DNA from: Rhodospirillales bacterium
GTDB lineage: Bacteria > Pseudomonadota > Alphaproteobacteria > Acetobacterales > Acetobacteraceae
Assembly (NCBI GenBank): GCA_028870815.1
Contig: JAGWOU010000061.1
Location: 1 to 8,301, forward strand
Length of the DNA: 8,301 nucleotides
Direction of reading: 5' to 3'
Below the pieces are notes generated by a model that did no database searches, was not told where the DNA came from, and saw only the letters and a program-made list of their open reading frames with translations. Both the position numbers and the translations under genes were made by a program. Shown here one piece after another: positions 1 through 6,733 of this stretch; positions within the stretch are counted from its first letter, which is position 1; every line of letters begins with the position of its first letter.

Positions 1-1
1 C

Positions 2-379
2 GACCTCAAGCCCCGCGGCTTCGTCCTCCAGGATGGTAAGGTTGGCTTGCGCGGAGAGCAGCGCCTGGATGGCGTTGCGGTAGAGTTTGCGGTCTGCCTG
101 GGCGCGGGGGCCGCGCACGGCGGGGCCCTTGCCGCGATTGAGCAATTTGAAATGGATGCAGGCGGCGTCTGCCGCTTTTCCCATAAGGCCGTCCAGCGCG
201 TCGATCTCCCGCACCAGATGGCCCTTGCCGATGCCGCCGATGGCGGGGTTGCACGACATCTCCCCCAGCCGGGCCGCGTTTTGCGTGACCAGCAGGGTGC
301 GCGCGCCGTAACGCGCGGAAGCCGCGGCGGCTTCCGTGCCCGCATGGCCGCCGCCGATGATGATGACGTCATAGTCCAT
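2..379 (-). CDS. mnmG: MnmG (GidA), tRNA U34 carboxymethylaminomethyl-modification flavoprotein, N-terminal part
   Basis: This gene encodes the FAD-binding subunit that works with the GTPase MnmE to install the cmnm5 group on the wobble uridine of certain tRNAs in the cytoplasm. Only the first 126 codons lie in the window; the rest runs off the left edge, so the family's usual length of about 620 residues cannot be tested. Reading the complement from the ATG at 379, the protein starts MDYDVIIIGGGHAG. That is the Rossmann dinucleotide-binding motif (GGGHAG, residues 9-14). The MnmG signature MSCNPAIGGIGKGHLVRE follows from about residue 41, and a KGPAVRGPRAQADR block lies near residues 85-98. 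No strong Shine-Dalgarno sequence precedes the ATG, but the motif sits at the usual distance from it. In many alphaproteobacteria mnmG is followed by rsmG and parAB near the origin; that part would be off the left edge. The identification is secure from the motifs. Confidence 0.96.
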   Translation of the reverse strand, partial: MDYDVIIIGGGHAGTEAAAASARYGARTLLVTQNAARLGEMSCNPAIGGIGKGHLVREIDALDGLMGKAADAACIHFKLLNRGKGPAVRGPRAQADRKLYRNAIQALLSAQANLTILEDEAAGLEV

Positions 380-391
380 GCGCGGGGTTTA

Positions 392-412
392 GCGAAAACG
401 CGGCGAAAACGC
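392..412. repeat. Tandem 10-bp direct repeat, 11-bp period, just upstream of mnmG
   Basis: GCGAAAACGC occurs at 392-401 and again at 403-412, with one base between the copies, so the sites are spaced about one helical turn apart. The pair lies 13 bp upstream of the mnmG start codon. It could be a regulator-binding site or leader sequence. It could also be chance in a GC-rich spacer, since only two copies exist. Confidence 0.35.
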
Positions 413-447
413 CAAGGGCTTGAGCAAATGGTAAGGTGTCGCGCCGA

Positions 448-462
448 AGATTTTATAAATCT
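448..462. repeat. AT-rich perfect inverted repeat in the mnmG/DUF1285 intergenic region
   Basis: AGATTT-TAT-AAATCT is a perfect dyad with 6-bp arms around a 3-bp centre, standing out as AT-rich in a GC-rich genome. On the minus strand it contains TATAAA, which could serve as a -10 element for mnmG, but I find no good -35 at the right distance. A protein-binding operator or a promoter core are both possible; neither is shown. Confidence 0.35.
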
Positions 463-548
463 GGGGGCGGATTCACCTTTCCTAATGGTGTGCGGCGCAC
501 TAATTCAACCGCACTCTGCGGGACGCTGTTGTGTGGGCGCTTATGCAT

Positions 549-576
549 TTGAACGGCCCGGACGGGTGCCTATATT
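549..576 (+). promoter_or_regulatory. Predicted sigma70-type promoter of the DUF1285-nudL-cca operon
   Basis: A -35-like TTGAAC (549-554, first four bases match consensus) and a -10-like TATATT (571-576, one mismatch) are separated by 16 bp. Transcription would begin near 583, giving a leader of about 20 nt that contains the ribosome binding site and then the TTG start at 605. This position also argues against any longer upstream start for the first gene. Confidence 0.55.
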
Positions 577-588
577 TCAAAATGTATT

Positions 589-595
589 AAAGGAG
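589..595 (+). promoter_or_regulatory. Shine-Dalgarno AAAGGAG that fixes the TTG start of the DUF1285 gene
   Basis: AAAGGAG lies 9 nt before the TTG at 605. The next in-frame candidate, GTG at 617, is 21 nt away, which is too far. The frame is open far upstream without a stop, so this site is what decides the start. Confidence 0.6.
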
Positions 596-604
596 ATTGG
601 TGCG

Positions 605-1192
605 TTGAATGGGGCGGTGAGTGAAGGGCAAGGGCAAACACGTGCGGCGGATGCGCCGGCGCGCCCGGCCGCCACCGATTGCGGTGACCTGCCATTTCTG
701 ATCAAGCGCGATGGCACATGGCTGTATAAGGGCTCCCCGATTGCGCGTAAGCCGATGATCTGCTTGTTCTCGACCGTGCTGACGCGTGACGATGGCGGCA
801 AATTCATACTTGAGACACCGGCGGAGCGCGGGCGGATTGAGGTGGAGGACGCGCCGTTTCTGGCGGTGGAGCTGGAATGGAGCGGCAACGGGCGGGATCA
901 ACTGCTGTGTTTCCGTACGAATGTGGACCAATGCGTGACAGCGGGGCGTGAGCACCCCATCCGTATTGCCCATGATTTGCTGAGTTGCGAGCCGACGCCG
1001 TATCTTCATATCCGTGATGGCAAAGGCAGATATCCGATCGAGGCGCGGATTAACCGCGCGACTTATTACGAGCTGGTGGCGCTGGCCGAGCCCGGCATCG
1101 TGCATGGCCGGAAAGTGCTGGGCGTGTGGAGCCAGGGGATGTTCTTCCCGCTGGGGGATATGCCGAGTTGCCGGGATGCCGATTGCGCGTGA
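605..1192 (+). CDS. DUF1285 family protein of unknown function
   Basis: Predicted protein of 195 residues, cytoplasmic, with no signal peptide or membrane segment. After a polar N-terminal stretch it contains LPFLIKRDGTWLYKGSPI, an LFSTVLTRDDGG segment and an ETPAERGRIEVEDAPF segment. This is the conserved pattern I associate with DUF1285. The fold and molecular function are not established to my knowledge. The TTG start is chosen because of an AAAGGAG sequence 9 nt upstream and a promoter just before it. The reading frame is open well upstream, even across the antisense of mnmG, but that extension has no family resemblance. The gene leads an operon; the Nudix gene follows after 15 bp. The context with a CoA pyrophosphatase and the CCA enzyme is recurrent in alphaproteobacteria (known from general genome knowledge), but it does not assign a function. 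The start is less certain than the gene. Confidence 0.88.
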   Translation: MNGAVSEGQGQTRAADAPARPAATDCGDLPFLIKRDGTWLYKGSPIARKPMICLFSTVLTRDDGGKFILETPAERGRIEVEDAPFLAVELEWSGNGRDQLLCFRTNVDQCVTAGREHPIRIAHDLLSCEPTPYLHIRDGKGRYPIEARINRATYYELVALAEPGIVHGRKVLGVWSQGMFFPLGDMPSCRDADCA

Positions 1193-1207
1193 GCGAGGCG
1201 CCGCCGC

Positions 1208-1765
1208 ATGAGGGCCGGATTGCTGCGCACGGCTTTTCCGCAAGGATTCGCTTATAAAAATTTGCAGGTGGGGCGGTTGCGCGCGGCAGCGGTGCTGGTG
1301 GCGCTGGAGCCGGGAAAAGGCGTGTGGCTGACCCGGCGCAGCATGCGCATGCCGTCTCATCCAGGGCAGGTTTCCTTTCCTGGCGGGAAGGTTGAGCCGT
1401 TTGATGCCTCGGTTGAGGCAGCGGCATTGCGGGAAGCACAGGAGGAAGTGGGATTGAACCCCGCGCAGGCGGAAGTGCTGGGGCGGATGGATGATTACGT
1501 AACCGGCACCGGATTTCATATTGCCCCCGTGGTGGCGCTGGTGCCCGAGAAAGTAGCCCTGCTGCCCGCGACCGAGGAAGTGGAGGAGCTGTTTCTGCTG
1601 CCGTTCTCCGTATTGCTGAACCCGGATTACCCCACACCGCGCAAGGCATACGGGCAAACGGGATTGCGGGATTTTTGGGTGTGGCCGCACCCGGACCATG
1701 TGATCTGGGGGGCAACGGCGGAGATGCTGCGCCGGGTGGCGATGCGCTTGCGGGGGGTTGAGTGA
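1208..1765 (+). CDS. CoA pyrophosphatase-type Nudix hydrolase (NudL-like)
   Basis: A 185-residue soluble Nudix protein. Members of this subfamily hydrolyse coenzyme A and its derivatives to 3',5'-ADP and 4'-phosphopantetheine, using divalent cations. The CoA-type signature is clear: LTRRSMRMPSHPGQVSFPGG (residues 41-60), with the PGQVSFPGG core. The Nudix box follows, with REAQEEVGL at residues 75-83 supplying the metal-binding glutamates. As in other CoA-type members, the first half of the box departs from the textbook GX5E spacing (GGKVEPFDAS). The ATG at 1208 has a weak GCGAGG 9 nt upstream and lies 15 bp after the DUF1285 stop. The stop codon overlaps the GTG start of cca by 4 bp (GTGA), so translational coupling is likely. 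The substrate is inferred from family; other nucleotide-sugar or dinucleotide substrates cannot be excluded. Confidence 0.93.
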   Translation: MRAGLLRTAFPQGFAYKNLQVGRLRAAAVLVALEPGKGVWLTRRSMRMPSHPGQVSFPGGKVEPFDASVEAAALREAQEEVGLNPAQAEVLGRMDDYVTGTGFHIAPVVALVPEKVALLPATEEVEELFLLPFSVLLNPDYPTPRKAYGQTGLRDFWVWPHPDHVIWGATAEMLRRVAMRLRGVE

Positions 1766-2907
1766 TTAAGCTGTCGGGCATGGAGAAGGTGTGGGCGGCG
1801 CTGCCGGAAGCCCGGATGGTGGGCGGTGCGGTGCGCGACATGCTGGCCGGCCGCGAGGTGGCGGATGTGGATTTTGCCTCGCCATTGACGCCCGAGGCGG
1901 TGATGGCGCGGGCGAAGGCGTTAGGGTTGAAGGCGGTGGCGACCGGGGCGGAACACGGCACGGTGACGCTGGTGGCGGCCGGGCGCGGCTTTGAGGTGAC
2001 GACGCTGCGGCGGGACGTGGAGACCGATGGTCGGCATGCGGTTGTGGCCTTTACCGATGACTGGCGGGAGGATGCCGCGCGGCGGGACTTCACCATCAAC
2101 GCGATGAGCTGCACGCAAGGCGGCGAGGTGTTCGATTATTTCGGCGGCCGGGCGGATTTGGCGGCTGGGATTGTGCGGTTCGTGGGGGATGCGGCGGAGC
2201 GGATCGCGGAGGATTATTTAAGGGTTTTGCGGTTTTTCCGGTTCTTTGCGCGTTACGGGCAAGGCGGGCCGGATGATGAGGCGGTGGCGGCGATTGCGGC
2301 CGGGCGGAGTGGCTTGCGGCAGCTTTCCGTGGAGCGGGTGTGGAGCGAGGTGAAAAAGATTTTGGCCGCCCCTGCCCCGCTGGCTGCCGTGGAATTGATG
2401 GAACAAACCGGCGTGCTGGAAATTGTGCTGCCGGGCGCGGCTGTGGCGCGGCTGGCGGCGCTGCTGGAGCGCGGTGCGCCGGTTGATCCGCTGTTGCGGG
2501 TGGCGGCGCTGACGGATGAAGATCTGGCGCTGCGGTTGAGGTTGAGTGGCGCCGAGGCGGCGCTGCTGGAGGCGTGGCGCGGGCCGTTCGTGCTGATGCC
2601 TGAGGATGACGATGCGGCGCTGCGGCGGGCGCTGGCGGATGAGGCGCATGACGTGCTGATTGGCCGGGCCTGGTTGCGGGGCGGCGGTGGTGCCGGTTGG
2701 GCCAAATTGCGGGCGCGGCTGGCAGAGATGGAGCGGCCGGTGTTTCCGTTGCAGGGGCGCGATTTGGCGGCGCGGGGCGTGAAGCCGGGGCCGGAGATGG
2801 GCGAGATGCTGGCCGAAGTGCGGCGCTGGTGGATGGAAGGCGGCTGCGTGGCGGGGAAAGAGGAATGTCTGGCGCGGGTGCGGGCCGCGCTTTCCGGTTT
2901 GGGGTGA
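1762..2907 (+). CDS. cca: tRNA CCA nucleotidyltransferase / poly(A) polymerase family protein
   Basis: Encodes the enzyme (381 residues) that adds or repairs the 3'-terminal CCA of tRNAs in the cytoplasm. The class II head domain is evident. MVGGAVRD at residues 19-26 binds nucleotide, and the metal-binding aspartates lie in ADVDF (D35, D37). RRDFTINAM (107-115) and ERIAEDYLRVLRFFRF (about 146-161) are the family's next conserved blocks, with the second at the neck. No C-terminal HD phosphohydrolase motif is seen. The length is normal for the alphaproteobacterial form, slightly shorter than the E. coli enzyme. The start is the GTG overlapping the upstream stop; an ATG at 1780 is possible but lacks a ribosome binding site and would cut close to the head motif. 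The related poly(A) polymerase PcnB cannot be fully excluded by motifs alone, but length and context favour Cca. The gene ends 3 bp before the convergent kup stop. Confidence 0.93.
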   Translation: MIKLSGMEKVWAALPEARMVGGAVRDMLAGREVADVDFASPLTPEAVMARAKALGLKAVATGAEHGTVTLVAAGRGFEVTTLRRDVETDGRHAVVAFTDDWREDAARRDFTINAMSCTQGGEVFDYFGGRADLAAGIVRFVGDAAERIAEDYLRVLRFFRFFARYGQGGPDDEAVAAIAAGRSGLRQLSVERVWSEVKKILAAPAPLAAVELMEQTGVLEIVLPGAAVARLAALLERGAPVDPLLRVAALTDEDLALRLRLSGAEAALLEAWRGPFVLMPEDDDAALRRALADEAHDVLIGRAWLRGGGGAGWAKLRARLAEMERPVFPLQGRDLAARGVKPGPEMGEMLAEVRRWWMEGGCVAGKEECLARVRAALSGLG

Positions 2908-2910
2908 AGG

Positions 2911-4803
2911 TTAGACCGCGATGCGGACGCCGAGTTCGACCACGCGGTCCGACGGGATACGGAAGAATTCCGTGGGGGTGAGGGCGTTGCGGGCCATGAA
3001 CAGAAACAGCCAGCGGCGGATGAAGCGCAGCTTGGGCACGGAGGCCGGGACCACGGTTTCACGGCCAAGGAAGTAGCTGGTCTGCATGGCTTTGAACTCG
3101 ATGCCCTGGCCGTTGAGGCTTTCGAGCGCGCGCGGAATGTTGGGGCTTTCCATGAAGCCGTAATAGAGCGCCACCTTGTAAATGCCGGGCGAGGCTTCCT
3201 CGACCCTTGCCCGCTCGCCGGGGGCTGCCTGGGGACCATCCAGATTGCGGACAGTGACGAAGAACACCTGCTCGTGCAGCACCTTGTTGTGCTTGAGGTT
3301 ATGCAGCAGCGCGTTGGGCACGAAATCCAGATTGCCGGTCATGAACACGGCGGTGCCGGGCACGCGCACGATGCGCGATTGCGGCAGCCGGGCAAGGAAG
3401 GTGGAAAGGGGCAGACTGTCCTGCATCCAGCGCGCCAGGATGAGGGAGCGGCCGCGCCGCCATGTGGTCATGATGAGGATGATGGAAAGGCCGATGGCGA
3501 GTGGCACCCAGCCGCCCTCGACGATTTTGAGGGAGTTGGCGGAGAAGAAGGCAAGGTCCACCACCCCGATGAGGCCGAAAACTGAGATGGTGGCGAGGCG
3601 GGACCAGCCGAACTGGCGGCGGTAGACAAAGGCGGCGAGCGTATTGTCGCAAAGGAAGGTGCCGGTGACCGCGATGCCATAAGCCGAGGCCAGATTGGCG
3701 GAAGAACGGAAGGTGAGCACCAGCAGAAGCACGCCAATGGCGAGGATGGTGTTGATCTGCGGCACGTAGATCTGGCCCTGCTCCGTCTCGCTGGTGTGGC
3801 GGATTTCCATGCGTGGCAAGAGGCCGAGCTGCACGCACATGCGCGAGACCGAGAAGGCGCCGGAGATGACGGCCTGGCTGGCGATGACCGTGGCCAGCGT
3901 GGCCAGCAGGATGAGCGGAACCTGCAAGACATGCGGGGCGAGCTTGTAGAACGGATTGGTGGCAGTGGCGGGGTTGGCGATGACCAGCGCGCCTTGGCCA
4001 TAATAATTCAACAACAAACAGGGCAGCAGGAAGAACACCCAAGAAATCCGGATGGGCCGGCGGCCGAAATGACTCATATCCGCATAGAGCGCCTCGGCCC
4101 CAGTGACGGCCAGCACCACGGCGCCCAGGACCAGAAAGGCCATGCGGTCGTGCCGGACGATGAAGCTGACCCCGAAATAAGGGTTGAGGGCGACGAAGAC
4201 GCTGGGGTGATAGATGATCTGGCTGAGGCCGAGCGCGCCGAGGCTGAGGAACCAGACCGCCATGACGGGCCCGAACGCCCGGCCGACGGCGGCGGTGCCA
4301 TGGCGCTGAATGATGAACAGCCCGGCAATGACGGCGATGGCGATGGGAAGCACAAGCTCGTTCAAATTCGGCGCCACGACCTCTATGCCCTCGACCGCCG
4401 AGAGGATGGAGATGGCTGGGGTGATGACGCCATCGCCAAAGAACAGACCGGCGCCGACGATGCCCACCAGCCCGGCGGCGACACGCGTACGCTCGCTGCG
4501 GGCGACGCGGCTGGCCAGTGCCATCAGCGAGAGTGTGCCGCCTTCCCCGTTATTGTCCGCCCGCATGATGAAGATAACGTATTTGAGCGTGACGGTGAGG
4601 ATGAGCGCCCAGGTGATGAGGGAGAGGACGCCGAGAACGTCCTCGGGCACCAGATGCGAGCCGGTGAAATAGGACAGGCAGGTTTGCAGTGCGTAAAGCG
4701 GGCTGGTGCCGATATCGCCATAGACCACACCAAGGACGCCGATGAGGGCGGTGAGCCGGAGTTTTTCAGCCGTTCCGTCTTGTTGAACAGGGCTGGAGAG
4801 CAT
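2911..4803 (-). CDS. kup: Kup-type low-affinity potassium uptake transporter
   Basis: A 630-residue inner-membrane K+/H+ symporter-like protein of the Kup/HAK/KT family, about the family's normal length. The N-terminal signature GVVYGDIGTSPLY (residues 25-37) is intact. It is followed by RADNNGEGGT (81-90) and GDGVITPAIS (123-132), both typical of the family. About twelve hydrophobic segments fill the first two thirds, followed by a soluble C-terminal domain. The ATG at 4803 has AAGGAA six nt upstream (4810-4815 on the plus strand), a good ribosome binding site. The gene lies 68 bp downstream of mltA on the same strand, with no clear terminator between them, so it may be the last gene of the tim44-mltA-kup unit or have its own weak promoter. 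Its stop codon faces that of cca. Large open frames on the opposite strand across this gene are shadows with compositionally biased translations. Confidence 0.97.
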   Translation of the reverse strand: MLSSPVQQDGTAEKLRLTALIGVLGVVYGDIGTSPLYALQTCLSYFTGSHLVPEDVLGVLSLITWALILTVTLKYVIFIMRADNNGEGGTLSLMALASRVARSERTRVAAGLVGIVGAGLFFGDGVITPAISILSAVEGIEVVAPNLNELVLPIAIAVIAGLFIIQRHGTAAVGRAFGPVMAVWFLSLGALGLSQIIYHPSVFVALNPYFGVSFIVRHDRMAFLVLGAVVLAVTGAEALYADMSHFGRRPIRISWVFFLLPCLLLNYYGQGALVIANPATATNPFYKLAPHVLQVPLILLATLATVIASQAVISGAFSVSRMCVQLGLLPRMEIRHTSETEQGQIYVPQINTILAIGVLLLVLTFRSSANLASAYGIAVTGTFLCDNTLAAFVYRRQFGWSRLATISVFGLIGVVDLAFFSANSLKIVEGGWVPLAIGLSIILIMTTWRRGRSLILARWMQDSLPLSTFLARLPQSRIVRVPGTAVFMTGNLDFVPNALLHNLKHNKVLHEQVFFVTVRNLDGPQAAPGERARVEEASPGIYKVALYYGFMESPNIPRALESLNGQGIEFKAMQTSYFLGRETVVPASVPKLRFIRRWLFLFMARNALTPTEFFRIPSDRVVELGVRIAV

Positions 4804-4871
4804 CAGACTTTCCTTATCGTCACATCGCAGCCTGTAGCCGTTTGCACGCAGACGGACAAGGCGACCGGGTT

Positions 4872-5972
4872 TTAGGTGGCGGGCGACGTTTTGGGCAGCA
4901 GCAGGTAAAGCTGCCCGGGCTGGCGCATGTTGCCTGCGGTTTCCTCGGCATCCGGCCCGGCGCCGAAGAAAATATCCGCCCGGTTCGCCCCGTGAATGCC
5001 GCCGCCGGTGTCTTGCGTGATGGTGAGCAGGTCCATCGGGGTGCCGGTGACGGGATCGGTGGTGGCGACGAAAAGCGGGGCGCCCAGAGGCAGGGCGGAT
5101 TTGTCAACGGCCGTGGAACGCTGTGCCGTGAGGGGAACGCCGAGCGCGCCTGGTGCGCCCTCATCCTCTGGCAGCGGGCCGAGCGGGCGCAGGTACACGT
5201 AGCGGGCGTTCTGCTCCATGACGGATTTGGCTTCCGTGGGGTGGGCCTTCAGCCAGGCGGAGATGGATTGATAGCTGACATCGTCCGGCTGGATGGCGCC
5301 CTTCTGTTCCAGCACGCGGCCGATGGGGGTGTAGGGCTGGCCGTTCTGGCCGTCGAACCCGATGCGCAGGATGCGCCCATCCGGCAGGATGATGCGCCCG
5401 GAGCCTTGGATTTGCAGCATGAAGGCATCAACCGGGTTGGTGACATAGGCCGTGACGGGGGCCTTGCGGTAGAGGGCGCCGGCATCGATGGCGGAGCGGG
5501 GTAAATCTGCCAGTGAGGCCAAGGCAGGTTTGGAATAAAGCGGCACGTTGTAGCCGGGACGCTGATTTTTGGAGCCGGGGACCTCGGGCTCGAAATAACC
5601 AGTGATGAGGGCCTGGCCAGGAATGGCGTAGGCGGTGAACCAGCTTTCAAAGAATTGCTGGGCGGCCGGATTGTCGCCTGGGGCGACGGCTTCGGCCGCG
5701 GTGCAGGCGGGTTGCCACAGCCCGGCCTCGCCGGCGCGTTCCTGGGCGAGGCCGTTGCCGCCGAGCGGAGCGTCTGGCGGCATGAGCAGGAGGGCCTTGC
5801 AGCTGGTGACGAAGCTGGCGAGAGAGGCCGCCGCGTTATTCTGTTGCCAGCCGGGCAATTGGGTGATGGGAAGCTGGCGGCCCGGCGGCGGGTAGGCGCC
5901 GGTTTGGGGCTGCTGCGGAAAGGTACAAGCGGCCAGCGCCAGGGCGGAGGCGAAAGCGAGAAGGCGGCGCAT
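4872..5972 (-). CDS. mltA: MltA-family membrane-bound lytic murein transglycosylase (lipoprotein)
   Basis: This protein cleaves the glycan strands of peptidoglycan, forming 1,6-anhydromuropeptides. It is expected to sit in the periplasm, anchored by lipid to the outer membrane. From the ATG at 5972 it has 366 residues and begins with a lipoprotein signal peptide, MRRLLAFASALALAAC, with a lipobox cysteine at residue 16. The MltA domain is visible from about residue 115 (TGYFEPEV, then QIQGSGRI). The C-terminal 3D domain carries DTGGGIHGANRADIFFG (from D321), whose conserved aspartates form the active site in this family. The frame stays open far upstream, inside the tim44 gene, but the lipobox fixes the true start. 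The start lies 4 bp after the tim44 stop, so the two are cotranscribed and probably coupled. The tim44-mltA pair is common in alphaproteobacteria. Confidence 0.95.
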   Translation of the reverse strand: MRRLLAFASALALAACTFPQQPQTGAYPPPGRQLPITQLPGWQQNNAAASLASFVTSCKALLLMPPDAPLGGNGLAQERAGEAGLWQPACTAAEAVAPGDNPAAQQFFESWFTAYAIPGQALITGYFEPEVPGSKNQRPGYNVPLYSKPALASLADLPRSAIDAGALYRKAPVTAYVTNPVDAFMLQIQGSGRIILPDGRILRIGFDGQNGQPYTPIGRVLEQKGAIQPDDVSYQSISAWLKAHPTEAKSVMEQNARYVYLRPLGPLPEDEGAPGALGVPLTAQRSTAVDKSALPLGAPLFVATTDPVTGTPMDLLTITQDTGGGIHGANRADIFFGAGPDAEETAGNMRQPGQLYLLLPKTSPAT

Positions 5973-5976
5973 GAGA

Positions 5977-6663
5977 CTAACCGCTGCGCGCCGCCGAGAG
6001 GCGCCAGGCGGGGTCTTTGCCGTGCAAATCGCGCTCGAAGGTCCAGATGTCGCAGAGGTCGCCCTGTTCGCCGCCGCCGGGAACGGGATTTCCTGACGCA
6101 TCGAGTTGTTGGGTGACTTGGGCGGAGATGAAACGGATGACGACAGCGGCGAGGTCGCCGGAAATTTGCGCGTCCTCGATTTCGGCCGAGAGAATGGATT
6201 TGATTTCCGTGCGCTGGTGGCCGCCGGCTTCGCCGCGGGCGGCGATGGCGGTCGCGAAGGTTTCATACACATGGGGGGTGAGCAGCGATTGCAGCGTGGC
6301 GCGGTCGCCATTGGAGAAGGCGGTGACAATGCTGCGGAACGCGGCCTCGGCGCGGGAGAGGAATTCTGGCGGGTCGAATTGCGGGTCGCGGTTTACGATC
6401 TGCATCAGGCGCTGGCCGAGAGGCGAATGGGGGTCTGGGATGGAGCGGCCGGGCGCTGAGACTGACAAGGCCTGACCATCAATGACCGGGCCTGCCTGGA
6501 AGCCAGGCACCGCGTTTGGTTGAATGGGTGGCTTTTCGAACCCGACGCGCTTGCCCAGGACCGAGCGCAGGCGAAGGACCAGAAAGATCGCGATGCCCGC
6601 GAAAATTACCAGGACGACTGGAAAGCCGCCGAGCGATTGGAGTGCGTTACCGGCCACTGTCAT
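5977..6663 (-). CDS. Tim44-domain (TimA-type) membrane-anchored protein
   Basis: A 228-residue protein from the ATG at 6663. One N-terminal membrane helix (about residues 14-32, FPVVLVIFAGIAIFLVLRL) is followed by a basic segment, RSVLGKRVGFE. Next is a proline-rich linker, then a soluble Tim44-like domain from about residue 90 to the end, containing FLSRAEAAFRSIVTAFSNGD and a closing WTFERDL segment. This architecture matches bacterial homologues of mitochondrial Tim44, called TimA in Caulobacter, which are attached to the inner membrane. The bacterial function is not settled; a role as an adaptor or in protein folding at the membrane is inference. An upstream in-frame ATG at 6708 gives a 15-residue extension without membrane character. 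The chosen start has AGGAA 11 nt upstream and GAGG directly adjacent, neither ideal. It is first gene of the minus-strand unit, followed after 4 bp by mltA. Confidence 0.9.
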   Translation of the reverse strand: MTVAGNALQSLGGFPVVLVIFAGIAIFLVLRLRSVLGKRVGFEKPPIQPNAVPGFQAGPVIDGQALSVSAPGRSIPDPHSPLGQRLMQIVNRDPQFDPPEFLSRAEAAFRSIVTAFSNGDRATLQSLLTPHVYETFATAIAARGEAGGHQRTEIKSILSAEIEDAQISGDLAAVVIRFISAQVTQQLDASGNPVPGGGEQGDLCDIWTFERDLHGKDPAWRLSAARSG

Positions 6664-6682
6664 CCTCGATTCAGTTCCTAAA

Positions 6683-6699
6683 CTGGCGCAATGTGCCAG
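6683..6699. repeat. Inverted repeat in the tim44 / histidine-phosphatase divergent spacer
   Basis: CTGGCGCAATGTGCCAG is a dyad with 8-bp arms and a single mismatch around a central A. It lies 20 bp upstream of the tim44 start codon, where an operator or the leader hairpin of the tim44 mRNA could be placed. It is short and GC-rich, so chance is possible. Confidence 0.35.
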
Positions 6700-6704
6700 G
6701 CGAT

Positions 6705-6733
6705 GCAAGCCGGGGCGGATTGCCGGGGCTTGC
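6705..6733. repeat. Perfect 7-bp inverted repeat with 15-nt loop in the divergent spacer
   Basis: GCAAGCC (6705-6711) and its exact reverse complement GGCTTGC (6727-6733) flank a GC-rich 15-nt loop. No run of T follows on either strand, so it is not an intrinsic terminator. A regulatory dyad between the divergent genes is possible. I could not place a convincing sigma70 promoter for either gene in this spacer. Confidence 0.35.

Noticed and set aside
490..500. GTGCGGCGCAC dyad in the intergenic region
   Set aside because: Short GC-only arms, no T-run and no partner site; not distinguishable from chance.
541..549. TTATGCATT as a DnaA box, given mnmG's frequent closeness to the origin
   Set aside because: Only six of nine positions match TTATCCACA and there is no cluster of similar sites, so no origin is supported.
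47..604. Long upstream in-frame extension of the DUF1285 reading frame (would give about 381 residues)
   Set aside because: It runs antisense through the well-supported mnmG start, has no family-like sequence, and a promoter and ribosome binding site lie at 549-595.
587..2114. Two long minus-strand open frames across DUF1285, nudL and cca
   Set aside because: Low-complexity His/Gln/Arg/Pro-rich or Ser/Pro-rich translations opposite three genes with strong family motifs.
2253..3239. Open frame of about 328 codons on the minus strand over the end of cca and kup
   Set aside because: Ser/Ala/Arg/Pro-rich translation with no motif, antisense to cca and out of frame with kup; a GC-driven shadow.
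3796..4875. Open frame of about 359 codons on the plus strand across kup
   Set aside because: It is antisense to a clear Kup transporter; its translation is a polar Asp/Glu/Gly-rich composition typical of a shadow frame in GC-rich DNA.
5973..6329. Longer MltA start within the tim44 gene (about 485 residues)
   Set aside because: The lipoprotein signal peptide with lipobox begins at the ATG at 5972; the upstream part is the tim44 coding region in another frame.
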